NCBI RefSeq assembly: GCF_036199905.1
Contig: NZ_CP108109.1
Location: 5,455,501-5,519,500 of the forward strand
Direction of reading: 5' to 3'
From: Streptomyces sp. NBC_00223
Lineage (GTDB): Bacteria; Actinomycetota; Actinomycetes; Streptomycetales; Streptomycetaceae
DNA length: 64,000 nucleotides
Shown piece after piece: positions 15,937-25,431 of this stretch (positions are counted from its first letter, which is position 1; the number at the start of each line of letters is the position of its first letter). The notes beneath the pieces were generated by a model. That model was given only the letters and a program-made list of their open reading frames with translations, had not been told where the DNA came from and did not search any database. The position numbers and the translations under genes are program-made.

Positions 15937-18384
15937 CTATTCCGTGCGGAGGCCGTCCGCGCGCATCAGGCGCCACAGCGGCGGCAGGCTCAGCAGGGTC
16001 ACAGCGAAGACCACCGCCGCGCCGATCGACGTCATCGTCAGCACGCTGCTCCAGTCGGTGCGGATGGGCCGGTCGACCATGGCGAGCAGCGCCGCGCCGA
16101 GCCCGATGCCGCCCCCGCAGGCCAGCAGCAGCCCCAGCACCACCGGGATCGCGGTCTGCCACAGCACCGACCAGGCCAGCGCCGTGCGCCGGGTGCCGAA
16201 GGCGACCAGCACCGCCAGCAGCTTCTTGCGCTCCCGCAGTTGCTCCAGCATCGTCACCAGCAGGCTCGCGCCGATCAGCCCCATGGTCAGGGCGGCGCCG
16301 GCGAACAGCCCGCGGCGCAGCTGCCGGTAGCCGGTCTTCTCCTTGGTGTCGTGCAGGGCGTAGACGTACACGTCGGTGCCCATCCCGGCGACGGTGTTGC
16401 GCACGTACTCGATCGCGTCGGGCACCTTGGGGTCGACACCGACCGTGATGTGCGCGGTCGCCGACTTCAGAAGGCCCGCGTCGAGCGCCTCCGGGGTGCT
16501 GAAGATCCCCCACTGGTGGCTGCCCGTCGGGTCCGCCCGGGTGACGACGGCGCGGGCCGAGGCGGGAATCGTCCAGTACCTGGGCTTGCCGGTGTACTTG
16601 TCGCTGTCCGGCGTGTTGAGGTCGATCCGCGCGCCCGGCCTGGCGTACTTGCCCATGGCCTCGTCGTCACCCATGCCGTCCTGCGGCGAGACGATGAAGA
16701 CGCTGCCGGGGGAGCACGAGGTGATCCGGGCCATTTCCCGCAGCGACGCGCAGTCGCCGACCTGGATGGGCAGATAGGCGTCGTTGTCCGTGGTCCGCCG
16801 GGTGCTCGCGTCGGGCTGGGTGGCGCTCGCCTCGGTGTTGCCGAAGACATGCGTGACCCCGCGGGTGGCGCGGATCTTCTCCGTGTACGCGGCGGTCTGA
16901 CGGCCGTCGGTGACCGGCGCGCCGACGCTGGCCTGGGCCCGGGCGGTGTCGGCGCCGGTGTCGTAGACGAAGTCGCTGTTGACGCCGGTGAAGAGCATCT
17001 GCAGGGCGATCGCCCCGGCCACGGCCACGGTCACCCCGCTGACCATGCGGGCCGAGGAACTGCTGTTCAACTGGAGCCTGCGGATGGCCAGCTGCCAGGG
17101 GATCGGGCCGCCGCTCAGCCTGCTCACGACGGACTCCACCGCCCAGGGCAGCACGGCCGTCACCCCGATGAGCAGCAGTACGGCACCGGTCGCGATCTGG
17201 TACTGGTTGATCGACGTGCCGCCCTTGACCGTCCCGAACAGCGGTGCCAGCAGGCCGAGGCCGATCACCGGGACCAGCAGCCGCCACCACAGCCGGCGCC
17301 TGCGGCCCACGGCCTGCCGGACCACGCCCAGCGGTTCGATCGCCGTACCGCGCAGGCTGACCAGGGTCACCGCGACCGACGCCAGCGGTACCGCGACCAC
17401 GATCAGCAGCGTCAGCGCGGTGCTCGGCGTCATGTCGGACGGGAAGGCGGAGATGTCGCGGATGGAGACCTTCGAAGCGAGCTGCCGGCCGAGGAGGAAG
17501 AAGCCCCCGCCGAGCAGCAGCCCGAACAGCGCGCCCAGCAGCGCCTCACCCGCCGCGATCCGGTGGGTCATCCGGATGTCGGCGCCCACCAGCCGCAGCG
17601 CGGCCAGCCGCCGGTCCCGGCGTTCGCCGCCGAGCCGGACCGCGGTGCCGATGAACACCGCCACCGGCAGCAGCAGCACCACCAGCATGATCACCAGCAG
17701 CAGGTCGAAGGTCGGCCCCATCGCCTCGGAGCTGCTGTGGTAGCCGAACGACGTGATCCGCTCGGCGTTGCCGTGCCGGTAGTCCGCGTCCCTGGCGACG
17801 AGTCGGTCGCTCCCGGCGTAGTAGTACAGCTCGGCAGGGCCCGTCAGCCCGGCGTGCCCGATGGTGCCGGTGATCGTGTACGGGAGGCGGTCGCGCAGCA
17901 GCGGCTCGGACGCCAGCAGGTGCCGCAGCGCCGGTGAGACCACCATCTGCCCGGGGGCGGGGACACGGTCGATCCCCGGCGGCTTCGCGGCCTGGTCGCC
18001 CTCCCGCTGGATCAGCCGGCCGGTGATGTCCTCGCCTCGGAAGACGGTGTTCTGGTCGGCCAGCAGCACGGAGTGCGCGGTGGGCTCGGCGACGAACACA
18101 TTGGAGGCCGTGTCGCGGGCCACCTGCCGCTGTTCGCGCGCGTCCATCATGGCCGGGACGGCGGCCGCAAGCAGCAGCAGCGCCACACCCAGCCCGACGC
18201 CGATCGCGGTCAGCACCGTACGGGTCCAGCCCTCGCGTCCGCCGCCGGCCGCGAAGCGCGCGCCGAGCGTGAGGTCGCGCGCCCAGGTGCGCAGAGAGGC
18301 GCGGGCCTCGGGCGGCGGGCCCGGGGGCACGTCCTGGCCGCGGTCGGCCTCGACGGTGCCGTACGGTTCGTATCCCGTGCTCAT
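15937..18384 (-). CDS. FtsX-like ABC transporter permease
   Basis: 815 residues with the MacB/FtsX arrangement duplicated: a membrane helix near residues 57-80, a large extracellular domain, three helices around 220-330, a second extracellular domain (about 470-660) and three C-terminal helices. It works with the ATPase encoded directly upstream (ATGA overlap). Such PadR-controlled pairs usually export antimicrobial peptides or lipids; the substrate is unknown. Confidence 0.9.
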   Translation of the reverse strand: MSTGYEPYGTVEADRGQDVPPGPPPEARASLRTWARDLTLGARFAAGGGREGWTRTVLTAIGVGLGVALLLLAAAVPAMMDAREQRQVARDTASNVFVAEPTAHSVLLADQNTVFRGEDITGRLIQREGDQAAKPPGIDRVPAPGQMVVSPALRHLLASEPLLRDRLPYTITGTIGHAGLTGPAELYYYAGSDRLVARDADYRHGNAERITSFGYHSSSEAMGPTFDLLLVIMLVVLLLPVAVFIGTAVRLGGERRDRRLAALRLVGADIRMTHRIAAGEALLGALFGLLLGGGFFLLGRQLASKVSIRDISAFPSDMTPSTALTLLIVVAVPLASVAVTLVSLRGTAIEPLGVVRQAVGRRRRLWWRLLVPVIGLGLLAPLFGTVKGGTSINQYQIATGAVLLLIGVTAVLPWAVESVVSRLSGGPIPWQLAIRRLQLNSSSSARMVSGVTVAVAGAIALQMLFTGVNSDFVYDTGADTARAQASVGAPVTDGRQTAAYTEKIRATRGVTHVFGNTEASATQPDASTRRTTDNDAYLPIQVGDCASLREMARITSCSPGSVFIVSPQDGMGDDEAMGKYARPGARIDLNTPDSDKYTGKPRYWTIPASARAVVTRADPTGSHQWGIFSTPEALDAGLLKSATAHITVGVDPKVPDAIEYVRNTVAGMGTDVYVYALHDTKEKTGYRQLRRGLFAGAALTMGLIGASLLVTMLEQLRERKKLLAVLVAFGTRRTALAWSVLWQTAIPVVLGLLLACGGGIGLGAALLAMVDRPIRTDWSSVLTMTSIGAAVVFAVTLLSLPPLWRLMRADGLRTE

Positions 18385-19082
18385 GACACCCGTTCCATGT
18401 CGCGCGACTTCCCGTCCCGCACGACGATCTCCCGGTCGGAGTAGGCGGCCACCCGGGCTTCGTGGGTGACCAGGACGACCGCGGCGCCGGTGTCGTGGGC
18501 GGCGTCGGTCAGCAGCCGCATCACCCGCTCGCCGTTCAGCGAGTCCAGCGCGCCGGTCGGCTCGTCCGCGAAGACCACCCGGGGGCCGCCGACCAGGGCG
18601 CGGGCCACCGCGACCCGCTGGCCCTGGCCGCCGGAGACCTGGCCGGGCCGCTGCCCGGCGACCTCGGTCACCTCAAGGCGCTCCAGCCACTCCGCGGCCC
18701 TCGCCTCGGCCTCGCGGCGCTTGGTGCCGCTCAGCCGCAGCGGCATCGCCACGTTCTCCAGGCAGGTCAGCTCGGGCACCAACTGGCCGAACTGGAAGAC
18801 GAAGCCGAAGTCCGAGCGGCGCAGGGCGCTGCGCTCGCCGTCGGACATCGCCGACAGCTCCCGCCCGCGGTAGCGCACCTGGCCGGAGTCCGGCCGCACG
18901 ATGCCGGCCAGGCAGTGCAGGAGCGTGGACTTGCCCGACCCGGAGGGGCCCATCACCGCGACGACCTCGCCGGAGCGGATGGTCAGGTCCGCGCCGTCCA
19001 GTGCCGGGGTGGGGCCGTAGGTCTTGCGTACGTCGGTCGCCACGAGCAGGGGCTCGGGGCCCGCGTTCATCCGGCCGGTCAC
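18381..19082 (-). CDS. ABC transporter ATPase (MacB/LolD type)
   Basis: 233 residues from a GTG at 19082 that overlaps the stop of the PadR gene. Walker A GPSGSGKST, the Q-loop region FGFVFQFGQLVPELT, signature VSGGQGQRVAVARAL and Walker B VVFADEPTGALDS are all intact, with the switch His in VLVTHE. It powers the FtsX-like permease encoded next. The three genes PadR, ATPase and permease are overlapping, so they form one operon. Confidence 0.94.
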   Translation of the reverse strand: MTGRMNAGPEPLLVATDVRKTYGPTPALDGADLTIRSGEVVAVMGPSGSGKSTLLHCLAGIVRPDSGQVRYRGRELSAMSDGERSALRRSDFGFVFQFGQLVPELTCLENVAMPLRLSGTKRREAEARAAEWLERLEVTEVAGQRPGQVSGGQGQRVAVARALVGGPRVVFADEPTGALDSLNGERVMRLLTDAAHDTGAAVVLVTHEARVAAYSDREIVVRDGKSRDMERVS

Positions 19083-19603
19083 TTGGCCACCTCCGCGGCG
19101 AGTTCGTCGAGCCGGGCGGCGGTGAGTTCCAGCCACCGCAGGTCAGCTTCGAGATGGAACAGGGCGTGGTCGCAGATCAGCTGGTCCGCGAGGTCACCGG
19201 TCTTCTTGCGCCGGGTCAGCTCGCGCATCAGCCGCAGGTGCTCCGCGCGCTGGGTGTCCAGCAGATCGGCCGCCGGGCGGCCGGTCAGCAGGGCGAGCAC
19301 GACCTTGGTGTAGAGGGTCGTCTGAAGGTACGGCTCGGGCTTCTCGGGCTGCGCGAGCCAGGTCGCCACGTCGGTGATCCCGGCGTCGGTGATCGCGTAG
19401 CGCTTGCGCTCGGGCCCGCCGCCCGGCTCTATCCCCTCGACCTCGACCAGGCCGTTCTTCAGCAGCCTGGCCATGGTCGAGTAGACCTGTCCGTAGGCCA
19501 GCGGCCGGTCGTGGCCGAAGCGTTCGTCGAAGGCGCGCTTGAGGTCGTAACCGTGGCGCGGGCCGGACTCCAGGAGTCCGAGCAGGGTGTGGCCGATTGA
19601 CAT
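19079..19603 (-). CDS. PadR family transcriptional regulator
   Basis: 174 residues from ATG 19603 (a GTG at 19612 would add three). The winged helix is in SIGHTLLGLLESGPRHGYDLKRAFDERFG, then AYGQVYSTMARLLKNGLVE, and a C-terminal helical dimerisation domain follows, typical of PadR subfamily 2. It should repress its own operon, which includes the ABC transporter, until an inducer binds. A perfect palindrome lies 13 bases upstream of the start. Confidence 0.92.
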   Translation of the reverse strand: MSIGHTLLGLLESGPRHGYDLKRAFDERFGHDRPLAYGQVYSTMARLLKNGLVEVEGIEPGGGPERKRYAITDAGITDVATWLAQPEKPEPYLQTTLYTKVVLALLTGRPAADLLDTQRAEHLRLMRELTRRKKTGDLADQLICDHALFHLEADLRWLELTAARLDELAAEVAK

Positions 19604-19615
19604 GCGGAGCACACT

Positions 19616-19652
19616 ACACCATGGGTATACATCACGTGTATACCCATGGTGT
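19616..19652. promoter_or_regulatory. Palindromic operator upstream of the PadR-ABC operon
   Basis: A perfect 15-bp inverted repeat (ACACCATGGGTATAC with GTATACCCATGGTGT) separated by 7 bases. The inner GTATAC-N7-GTATAC fits the ATAC/GTAT style of PadR operators. Its distance from the start (13 bases) leaves room only for a very short leader, so it must overlap the promoter. Confidence 0.8.
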
Positions 19653-19694
19653 ACAAGAGCGTATTCGCAGGTCAGGGCGGGATCGGAGCGCGAT

Positions 19695-19737
19695 GCAGCC
19701 CCGGGGCACGGGGTGTCCGCACCTGCCCCGGGGCTGC
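19695..19737 (-). terminator. Terminator after the catalase gene
   Basis: Perfect 14-bp stem (GCAGCCCCGGGGCA with TGCCCCGGGGCTGC) and a 15-base loop, 22 bases past the catalase stop. Confidence 0.75.
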
Positions 19738-19759
19738 GTCCTTCGGGCAGTGGTGGTGG

Positions 19760-21217
19760 TCAGCCGGGCTTGACGAGCTGCGCGATACGGTCGCCGGTCT
19801 GCCGGTCGATCCTGCGCCAGTACTCGAGCGCGCGCGCCAGCACCGGGGCGCTCACCCCGTCGCTGAGGTGACCGGCCACGTTCGACACCAGCCGGTCGCG
19901 GGCCGCGTCGTCCAGCACCTCGCGCACGAGGGTGCCGGGCTGGCCGAAGTCGTCGTCCTCGCGGTGCAGCGTGTACGCCTCGCGGACCATCTCACCGGCC
20001 GTCCGCCACCCCGCGATGTCGGCGTACGCCCGCGGGGACGCGGCGGGGCCGCCGTACGAGTTCGGCGCGTAGGGCGCGCCCACCCGGTTCGGCTCGAAGC
20101 GCATCGGGCCGTCCTTGGCGTACGAGTGCACCGGCACGTGCGGGCGGTTCGGCGGCAATTGCGCGTAGTTCGGGCCGATCCGGTACCGGTGGGTGTCGGG
20201 GTACGAGAACAGCCGGCCGAGCAGCATCTTGTCCGGCGAGGGGGCGACGCCCGGCACCATGTTGGACGGCTCGAACGCGGCCTGCTCGATGTGGACGAAG
20301 TAGTCCTCCGGATTGGTGTCCAGCGTCATCCGGCCGACCTCGATCAGCGGGTAGTCGCTGTGCGGCCACACCTTCGTCAGGTCGAACGGGTTGAACCGGT
20401 AGTTCGCCGCGTCCTCGAACGGCATGATCTGCACCCACAGCGTCCACGAGGGGTGGTCACCGCGCTCGATCGCCTCCCACAGGTCCTGCCGGTGCACGTC
20501 CGCGTTCTGCCCGGCCGTCTCGTCGGCCTGCGCCTGGGTGTAGAAGTCGATGCCCTGGTCGGTCTTGAAGTGGTACTTCACCCAGACCTTGGTGCCGTTC
20601 CCGTTGATCCACATGTACGTGTGCGAGCCGTACCCGTTCATGTTCCGGTACGACTTGGGGATGCCGCGGTCGCCCATCAGCCACGTGACCTGGTGGGCGC
20701 TCTCCGGGGAGAGCGTCCAGAAGTCCCACTGCATGTCGTTGTCGCGCAGCCCGTTGTCGGGGCGGCGCTTCTGGCTGCGGATGAAGTCCTGGAACTTGAT
20801 GGTGTCCCGGACGAAGAACACCGGGGTGTTGTTGCCGACCAGGTCGTAGTTGCCGTGGTCGGTGTAGAACTTCAGCGCGAAGCCGCGCGGGTCGCGCCAG
20901 GTGTCCGGGCTGCCCTGCTCACCGGCCACGGTCGAGAAGCGGGCCAGCATCTTCGTGGTGCGGCCCGGCTGGAAGAGGTCGGCCTTGGTGAACTGGCTGA
21001 CGTCGTTGGTCACTTCGAACCGGCCGTACGCGCCGCTCCCCTTGGCGTGCACCACCCGCTCGGGCACCCGTTCACGGTTGAACTGGGCCATCTTCTCGAT
21101 CGTGTAGTGGTCCTGGAGCAGGATCGGGCCGTCGGGACCCACCGTGAGCGAGTGCTCGTCGCTCTCCACCGGGATGCCGGCGTTGTTGGTGGTGTACTGG
21201 AAGTTCGGCGTGCTCAT
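19760..21217 (-). CDS. katA: Monofunctional haem catalase, small-subunit clade
   Basis: 485 residues. The distal His57 (ERVVHAKGSGAYG), the distal Asn130 (LVGNNTPVFFVRD) and the proximal Tyr motif RLFSYPDTHRYRIGPNY are present. It degrades hydrogen peroxide to water and oxygen in the cytoplasm. The ATG at 21217 is preceded by GGGAGGAC. No Fur-like CatR regulator gene lies next to it in this window, unlike some Streptomyces catalase loci. The 323-base upstream gap also contains an inverted-repeat element (21326-21540). Confidence 0.95.
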   Translation of the reverse strand: MSTPNFQYTTNNAGIPVESDEHSLTVGPDGPILLQDHYTIEKMAQFNRERVPERVVHAKGSGAYGRFEVTNDVSQFTKADLFQPGRTTKMLARFSTVAGEQGSPDTWRDPRGFALKFYTDHGNYDLVGNNTPVFFVRDTIKFQDFIRSQKRRPDNGLRDNDMQWDFWTLSPESAHQVTWLMGDRGIPKSYRNMNGYGSHTYMWINGNGTKVWVKYHFKTDQGIDFYTQAQADETAGQNADVHRQDLWEAIERGDHPSWTLWVQIMPFEDAANYRFNPFDLTKVWPHSDYPLIEVGRMTLDTNPEDYFVHIEQAAFEPSNMVPGVAPSPDKMLLGRLFSYPDTHRYRIGPNYAQLPPNRPHVPVHSYAKDGPMRFEPNRVGAPYAPNSYGGPAASPRAYADIAGWRTAGEMVREAYTLHREDDDFGQPGTLVREVLDDAARDRLVSNVAGHLSDGVSAPVLARALEYWRRIDRQTGDRIAQLVKPG

Positions 21218-21325
21218 GGGATGTGTCCTCCCGTCGATGCCGAGTCGGGACACCGGGGTTCGGGTCGCGTCGCGGGGCTGCTCCCCACACTCGCACCGAA
21301 CCCCCGTCACGGCACCTTCTCCTTT

Positions 21326-21540
21326 GCCGCCCTCTCGCCTCCGGACGTACCCCGTCTTCGCCCGTCGGCTCCTCTTGGGGTTGCCCCATGTAGCCATCGA
21401 GCCAAAGGGCGCGCCGGTGTCGAAAGGGAGAGCGCGCGGAGGTCCCGAGGAACGAGGGACCGAGCACGGTCGACTTCCCCCAGACTCCGTCCGGGGGTAC
21501 CCCCACACCGGATGTAAGCGACCGGAGGCGAGAGGGCGGC
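21326..21540. repeat. 215-bp segment with 19-bp perfect terminal inverted repeats
   Basis: Starts with GCCGCCCTCTCGCCTCCGG (21326-21344) and ends with its exact reverse complement (21522-21540). The 177-base interior has no gene but includes GGTCCC/GGGACC and GGGGGTACCCCC dyads. It fills most of the gap between the catalase start and the SpoIIE-type gene, and its right end touches that gene's stop codon. It may be a MITE-like element or a large terminator; no clear target duplication beyond TT is seen. Confidence 0.5.
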
Positions 21541-23754
21541 TTAAGAAATCGGCAGCTCGAACCAGACCACCTTTCCGGCGCCCAGCCGGGTCGCTCCCCA
21601 GCGCTGGGCCATCCGGTTGACCAGGTACAGACCCCGGCCGCCCTCCTCCTCCGGCGCGGCGTGCCGCATCCGGGGCAGCAGCGGCGCGTCGTCGCCGACC
21701 TCGCAGCGCAGCACGTCGGTGCGCAGCAGCCGCAGCGTGATCGGCCGTTCGGCGTACCGCACGGCGTTGGTGACGATCTCGCTGACCAGCAGCTCGGCCG
21801 CGTCGACCTGGTCCTCCAGGTCCCAGCGGCGCAGCGCCTGCCGGACCAGCCGGCGGGCCCGGCCCGCGGTCTGCGCCTGCGGCTCCAGGAACCAGTACGC
21901 GACGTCGCTCGGCGCGATCCCGTCGAAGCGGGCGGCCAGCAGGGCGATGTCGTCGTCCCGGTCGCCAGGACCCAGGATCTCCAGCACCTCGTCGCACAGC
22001 GGCTCCAGCGGCGGCGGGGAGACCACCGTCGCCGCGTCGTGCAGGCGTTCGCGCAGCAGCTCGATGCCGCCCCACACGTCGCGGGTACGGGACTCCACCA
22101 GGCCGTCGGTGTAGAGCAGCAGCGTGGCCCCGGCGGGCGCGGGCAGCTCCACGGCCTCGAAGGGCACCCCGCCCACCCCGATCGGGGCGCCCGGCGGTAC
22201 CCGCAGCACCTCGGCCAGGCCGTCGGCGTGCAGCAGGATCGGCGGCGGGTGGCCCGCGTTGGCCACGACCAGCCGGTGGGCGATCGGGTCGTAGACGGCG
22301 TAGACACAGGTCGCCATCCGGTCCTGGCCGAGCCGCTGGGCCTGCTCGTCCAGGTGGTAGAGCACTTCCTGCGGTGCCAGGTCGAGCCCGGCCAGGGTCT
22401 GTACGGTCGTCCGCAGCTGGCCCATGATCGCCGCGGACGTCATCGAGTGGCCCATCACGTCGCCGACCACGAGCGCCACCCGGCTGCCGGGCAGCGGGAT
22501 CGCGTCGTACCAGTCGCCGCCGACCCGGGCGGACTCGGCGGCCGGCAGATAGCGGCTGGCCAGCTGGACCCCGGTGGGCTGCGGCAGCGAGTCGGGCAGC
22601 ATCTCGCGCTGGAGGGCGTCGGCGATGTACGCCTCACGGCCGTAGAGCACGGCCTTGTCCACGCCGAGCGCGGTGTGGGTGGCGAGCTGGGCCGCCACCA
22701 GCAGGTCGTCGGCCTCGAAGGCGGGCCGGTCCGCGCGGCGCAGCAGCACCGCGGCGCCGATCACCCGCCGCCGCCCCCGCAGCGGGGCGAGCAGGGCCCG
22801 GCGGCCGGTCGGCAGCGCGCTCTCCGGGTGGCCGAGCAGTTCGGCCAGCGCGTCGGCGGCCCGCGGCGACTCCGCGAAGACCGGCCGGACCCCGCGCAGC
22901 ACCTCCGCGAGCGGCCCGTCGAGCAGCACCCCGATGGTCTCGGCGGCGCCGCCGTACGGCGTCTCCAGGGCGGGCAGCGCGCCGACCGGTACGTCCTCGG
23001 GCGGGTCGCCCGGCCCGTCCAGGCCGCCGTCCGCGCGGCGCAGCCGCAGCCGCAGCGGTCCCGAGGGCCGCTCGTCGCCGACCGGCAGCGGGTCGCGCAG
23101 ATAGACCAGGATCGCGTCGGCGAAGGCCGGCACGGCCGAGCGGCACAGTCCGAGCAGGATCTCGTCCAGGTCAAGGCCGCGCGCGATCCGCCGGGTGGCC
23201 GCCCCGACGTACCGCAGCCGGTCGGCCTCCGGCCCGGTCTGTACGGGCACCGGGATGCGCATGCCCACCGAGTCCTCGTCCCCGGGGTGTCCGGCCGCGT
23301 CCAGCGGCGTACCCCGTGGCGGAGTGCTCACAAACGCTCCCAACGCCTCGCTCCCCTCCGTGACTGTCGGCGCCCATCCGGTCCCGTGCGCCGGAAAGGG
23401 CGGCAACGGTGCCCCTTCGTCCTCTGCACCACCGTACGGCCCGCCGGGCTCCTCGTGTCCCGCTTGCGGGTCGGAAGCCGGGTCGGCGTGCGGGACGGGC
23501 GGTGCTTGCGGCATGTTCTGCGGCTTTTGGCCGTCGGGCAGCGGCCCGTCCGGCTCGTACTCCTCGTCGTGCGACCGTGCCTCACCGGCCGCCGCGGTGT
23601 CCGCCGGGCCGGCGTGGGCGGGGCCGACGGGACCCGGCGGCGGGGCCGGAGCGCGGTCCGGAACCGTATCCGGGGGCAGGCCGAATCCGCCGCGCGGGTC
23701 CGTGGGGAGCGGCGCGGCGGAGTGCCGTGAGGGGCGGGGCGGGTCGGTGGTCAC
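21541..23754 (-). CDS. GAF-PP2C (SpoIIE)-HATPase regulatory phosphatase
   Basis: 737 residues. A disordered Pro/Gly-rich N-terminus (1-165) is followed by a GAF-like domain (about 185-370), a PP2C/SpoIIE phosphatase domain (about 385-600) and a C-terminal RsbW-like HATPase_c domain (about 610-737). The phosphatase shows RVGGDWYDAIPL, VVGDVMGHSMTSA and a late DDDIALLAAR; the HATPase shows ELLVSEIVTNAVRYA and EGGRGLYLVNRMAQRWG. Such proteins act in partner-switching control of sigma factors, dephosphorylating anti-anti-sigma factors; the kinase-like domain may itself be an anti-sigma module. Start GTG 23754. Confidence 0.9.
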   Translation of the reverse strand: MTTDPPRPSRHSAAPLPTDPRGGFGLPPDTVPDRAPAPPPGPVGPAHAGPADTAAAGEARSHDEEYEPDGPLPDGQKPQNMPQAPPVPHADPASDPQAGHEEPGGPYGGAEDEGAPLPPFPAHGTGWAPTVTEGSEALGAFVSTPPRGTPLDAAGHPGDEDSVGMRIPVPVQTGPEADRLRYVGAATRRIARGLDLDEILLGLCRSAVPAFADAILVYLRDPLPVGDERPSGPLRLRLRRADGGLDGPGDPPEDVPVGALPALETPYGGAAETIGVLLDGPLAEVLRGVRPVFAESPRAADALAELLGHPESALPTGRRALLAPLRGRRRVIGAAVLLRRADRPAFEADDLLVAAQLATHTALGVDKAVLYGREAYIADALQREMLPDSLPQPTGVQLASRYLPAAESARVGGDWYDAIPLPGSRVALVVGDVMGHSMTSAAIMGQLRTTVQTLAGLDLAPQEVLYHLDEQAQRLGQDRMATCVYAVYDPIAHRLVVANAGHPPPILLHADGLAEVLRVPPGAPIGVGGVPFEAVELPAPAGATLLLYTDGLVESRTRDVWGGIELLRERLHDAATVVSPPPLEPLCDEVLEILGPGDRDDDIALLAARFDGIAPSDVAYWFLEPQAQTAGRARRLVRQALRRWDLEDQVDAAELLVSEIVTNAVRYAERPITLRLLRTDVLRCEVGDDAPLLPRMRHAAPEEEGGRGLYLVNRMAQRWGATRLGAGKVVWFELPIS

Positions 23755-23820
23755 GCGAGTCGTTCCATCCGTCGGTGCTCCGCCGCGGCCAGCGCGCGGC
23801 GGGGCTCGGGCCTGGTCAGG

Positions 23821-24510
23821 TCAGGCGCGTCGGCAGTAGAGGAAGATCTGCTCCTCCGGCGGCACCTCGATGCTCGCCGGCGCGTAGGCGTACGACTCCT
23901 CCTTGATCACCTCGAAGCCCGCGTCCGCCACGACATGGCGCAGTTCGTCCCGTAGATAACCCGATACCCGGATCATGTTGCCGAGGAACGGAATCGGCAC
24001 GTCGTCCACATCGGCCTCGACCATCGACAGCGCCAGCAGCCCGCCGGGGCGCAGCAGACCGTGGATGAGCCGCAGGGACTCCGGGATCTCCTCCCGGGGC
24101 AGCATCAGCAGCGTGAAGAAGGCCGCGGCAGCCTCGAAGCCCTGTCCGTCCAGCGGCCCGCCCTCGCCCAGGTCGGCGATGTCGGCGTGGATGAACTCCG
24201 CCTCCGGCACGTTCGCCCGGGCCTTGGCCAGCATCCCGGGGGACAGGTCCACCCCGGTGACCCGCAGCCCGGCGTCGGTGAGCTGGCGCGCGGTCGGCAC
24301 CCCCGTACCGCAGCCGAGGTCGAGCACCCGGGCGCCCGGCGGGAGCGAGGCGGTGAGCCAGCCTCCGGCCGCCACCTGACCCTCCTTGTGCGGGAACGCC
24401 TCGTCGTAACGGTCGCCGATGGCGTCGAACGCCTCCGACTGGCCGGTACGGTCCCTCCCCTGGCCTACGGCATGGGGATCCCCATCGAACTCTGTGCCGT
24501 CGGTTCCCAC
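23821..24510 (-). CDS. Class I SAM-dependent methyltransferase
   Basis: 229 residues. Motif I is VLDLGCGTGVPTARQL, with the acidic GVDLSPGML and later GGLLALSMVE strands of a Rossmann methyltransferase. The last third (VSGYLRDELRHVVADAGFEVI) is typical of small-molecule methyltransferases. The substrate is unknown. The GTG start follows GGAGG. It lies 66 bases upstream of the SpoIIE-type gene and may be in its operon. Confidence 0.85.
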   Translation of the reverse strand: MGTDGTEFDGDPHAVGQGRDRTGQSEAFDAIGDRYDEAFPHKEGQVAAGGWLTASLPPGARVLDLGCGTGVPTARQLTDAGLRVTGVDLSPGMLAKARANVPEAEFIHADIADLGEGGPLDGQGFEAAAAFFTLLMLPREEIPESLRLIHGLLRPGGLLALSMVEADVDDVPIPFLGNMIRVSGYLRDELRHVVADAGFEVIKEESYAYAPASIEVPPEEQIFLYCRRA

Positions 24511-24718
24511 TGCTCAGGGCCTCCCTGACTGATTGGGTCGATGACGCCGTCGGAAGGCGTCGGCTGTGACGGGGCTGGGCAAGCGCCGAGGCGGGTACGC
24601 CGACACCCGATGTGACAGGGCGTCAAACTCTAGGCCGTGTTCGGCAATTGTGCAGTGTTCCGGAGCACGATCCTACGGTCGACGGCCAGGGGCGCAACAA
24701 GGGGCTCGGGGATCGGCC

Positions 24719-25408
24719 CTACTGGACCGCCGGACGGTCCCAGTCCGCCGGGAGCGCGGGCACCGGCCAGGCCGGATCCGGCCGCCAGTCCTGCCAGCGG
24801 TCACGGAAGGGCGAGCCCCAGGCCCGGATCACCTCGACCGCCCGGCGGCCCGCCTGCCGGACCCGGACGGCCAGCTCGGCGGGCATCAGACCGTCGGTCT
24901 GGGCCTGCGCGAACTCGTCCTCGTCCCGCCAGTGCCAGCTGCGGTCCGGGTGCACCGAGATGTCCAGGAAGTGGTCCTCCGAGTCCACCCCGCCCGACCA
25001 GCGGCGCAGCGGCTCCTCCAGATTCACGTACCAGCTGCGGAACCGCCACCCCTGGTCCCAGAACAGCCACACCGACCACGGTTCACCCGGGCGGGCGAGC
25101 TTGAGCACACCCGTGCCCCACCACTGCTCCACCCGGGGGACCCGCGGCTTGACGTATCTGCTGGCCAGCGGCTCGCGGTGGACGGGGGTGCCGTCGGCGA
25201 GAACCGGCCGCACACAGGGAGTGTCCGGTGCCAGCCACACCGCGAGCAGTTCGGCGTCGTCGCGCACCACGGTCACCGGCCGGCACAGGTGCACCTCGTC
25301 CGTGCCGTTGCCGCGGTAGCGCCACAGCACCTGGTCACCGGGGGCCCAGTAGGGCCGCCGCTGTCCACCGGGTCCGTCCGGGATCGAAGTGTCGACTTCC
25401 GCTGTCAT
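24719..25408 (-). CDS. DUF402 domain protein
   Basis: 229 residues. The DUF402 core is visible in VWLFWDQGWRFRSWYVNLEEPLRRW, followed by the acidic DSEDHFLDI segment and DEDEFAQAQ, which in characterised members bind a metal and hydrolyse nucleoside di/triphosphates or fluorinated nucleotides. The C-terminus is Trp/Pro-rich. It sits 23 bases downstream of fumC on the same strand and is probably co-transcribed. Confidence 0.85.
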   Translation of the reverse strand: MTAEVDTSIPDGPGGQRRPYWAPGDQVLWRYRGNGTDEVHLCRPVTVVRDDAELLAVWLAPDTPCVRPVLADGTPVHREPLASRYVKPRVPRVEQWWGTGVLKLARPGEPWSVWLFWDQGWRFRSWYVNLEEPLRRWSGGVDSEDHFLDISVHPDRSWHWRDEDEFAQAQTDGLMPAELAVRVRQAGRRAVEVIRAWGSPFRDRWQDWRPDPAWPVPALPADWDRPAVQ

Positions 25409-25431
25409 GAACAGAGCTTACGGATCAGGCG

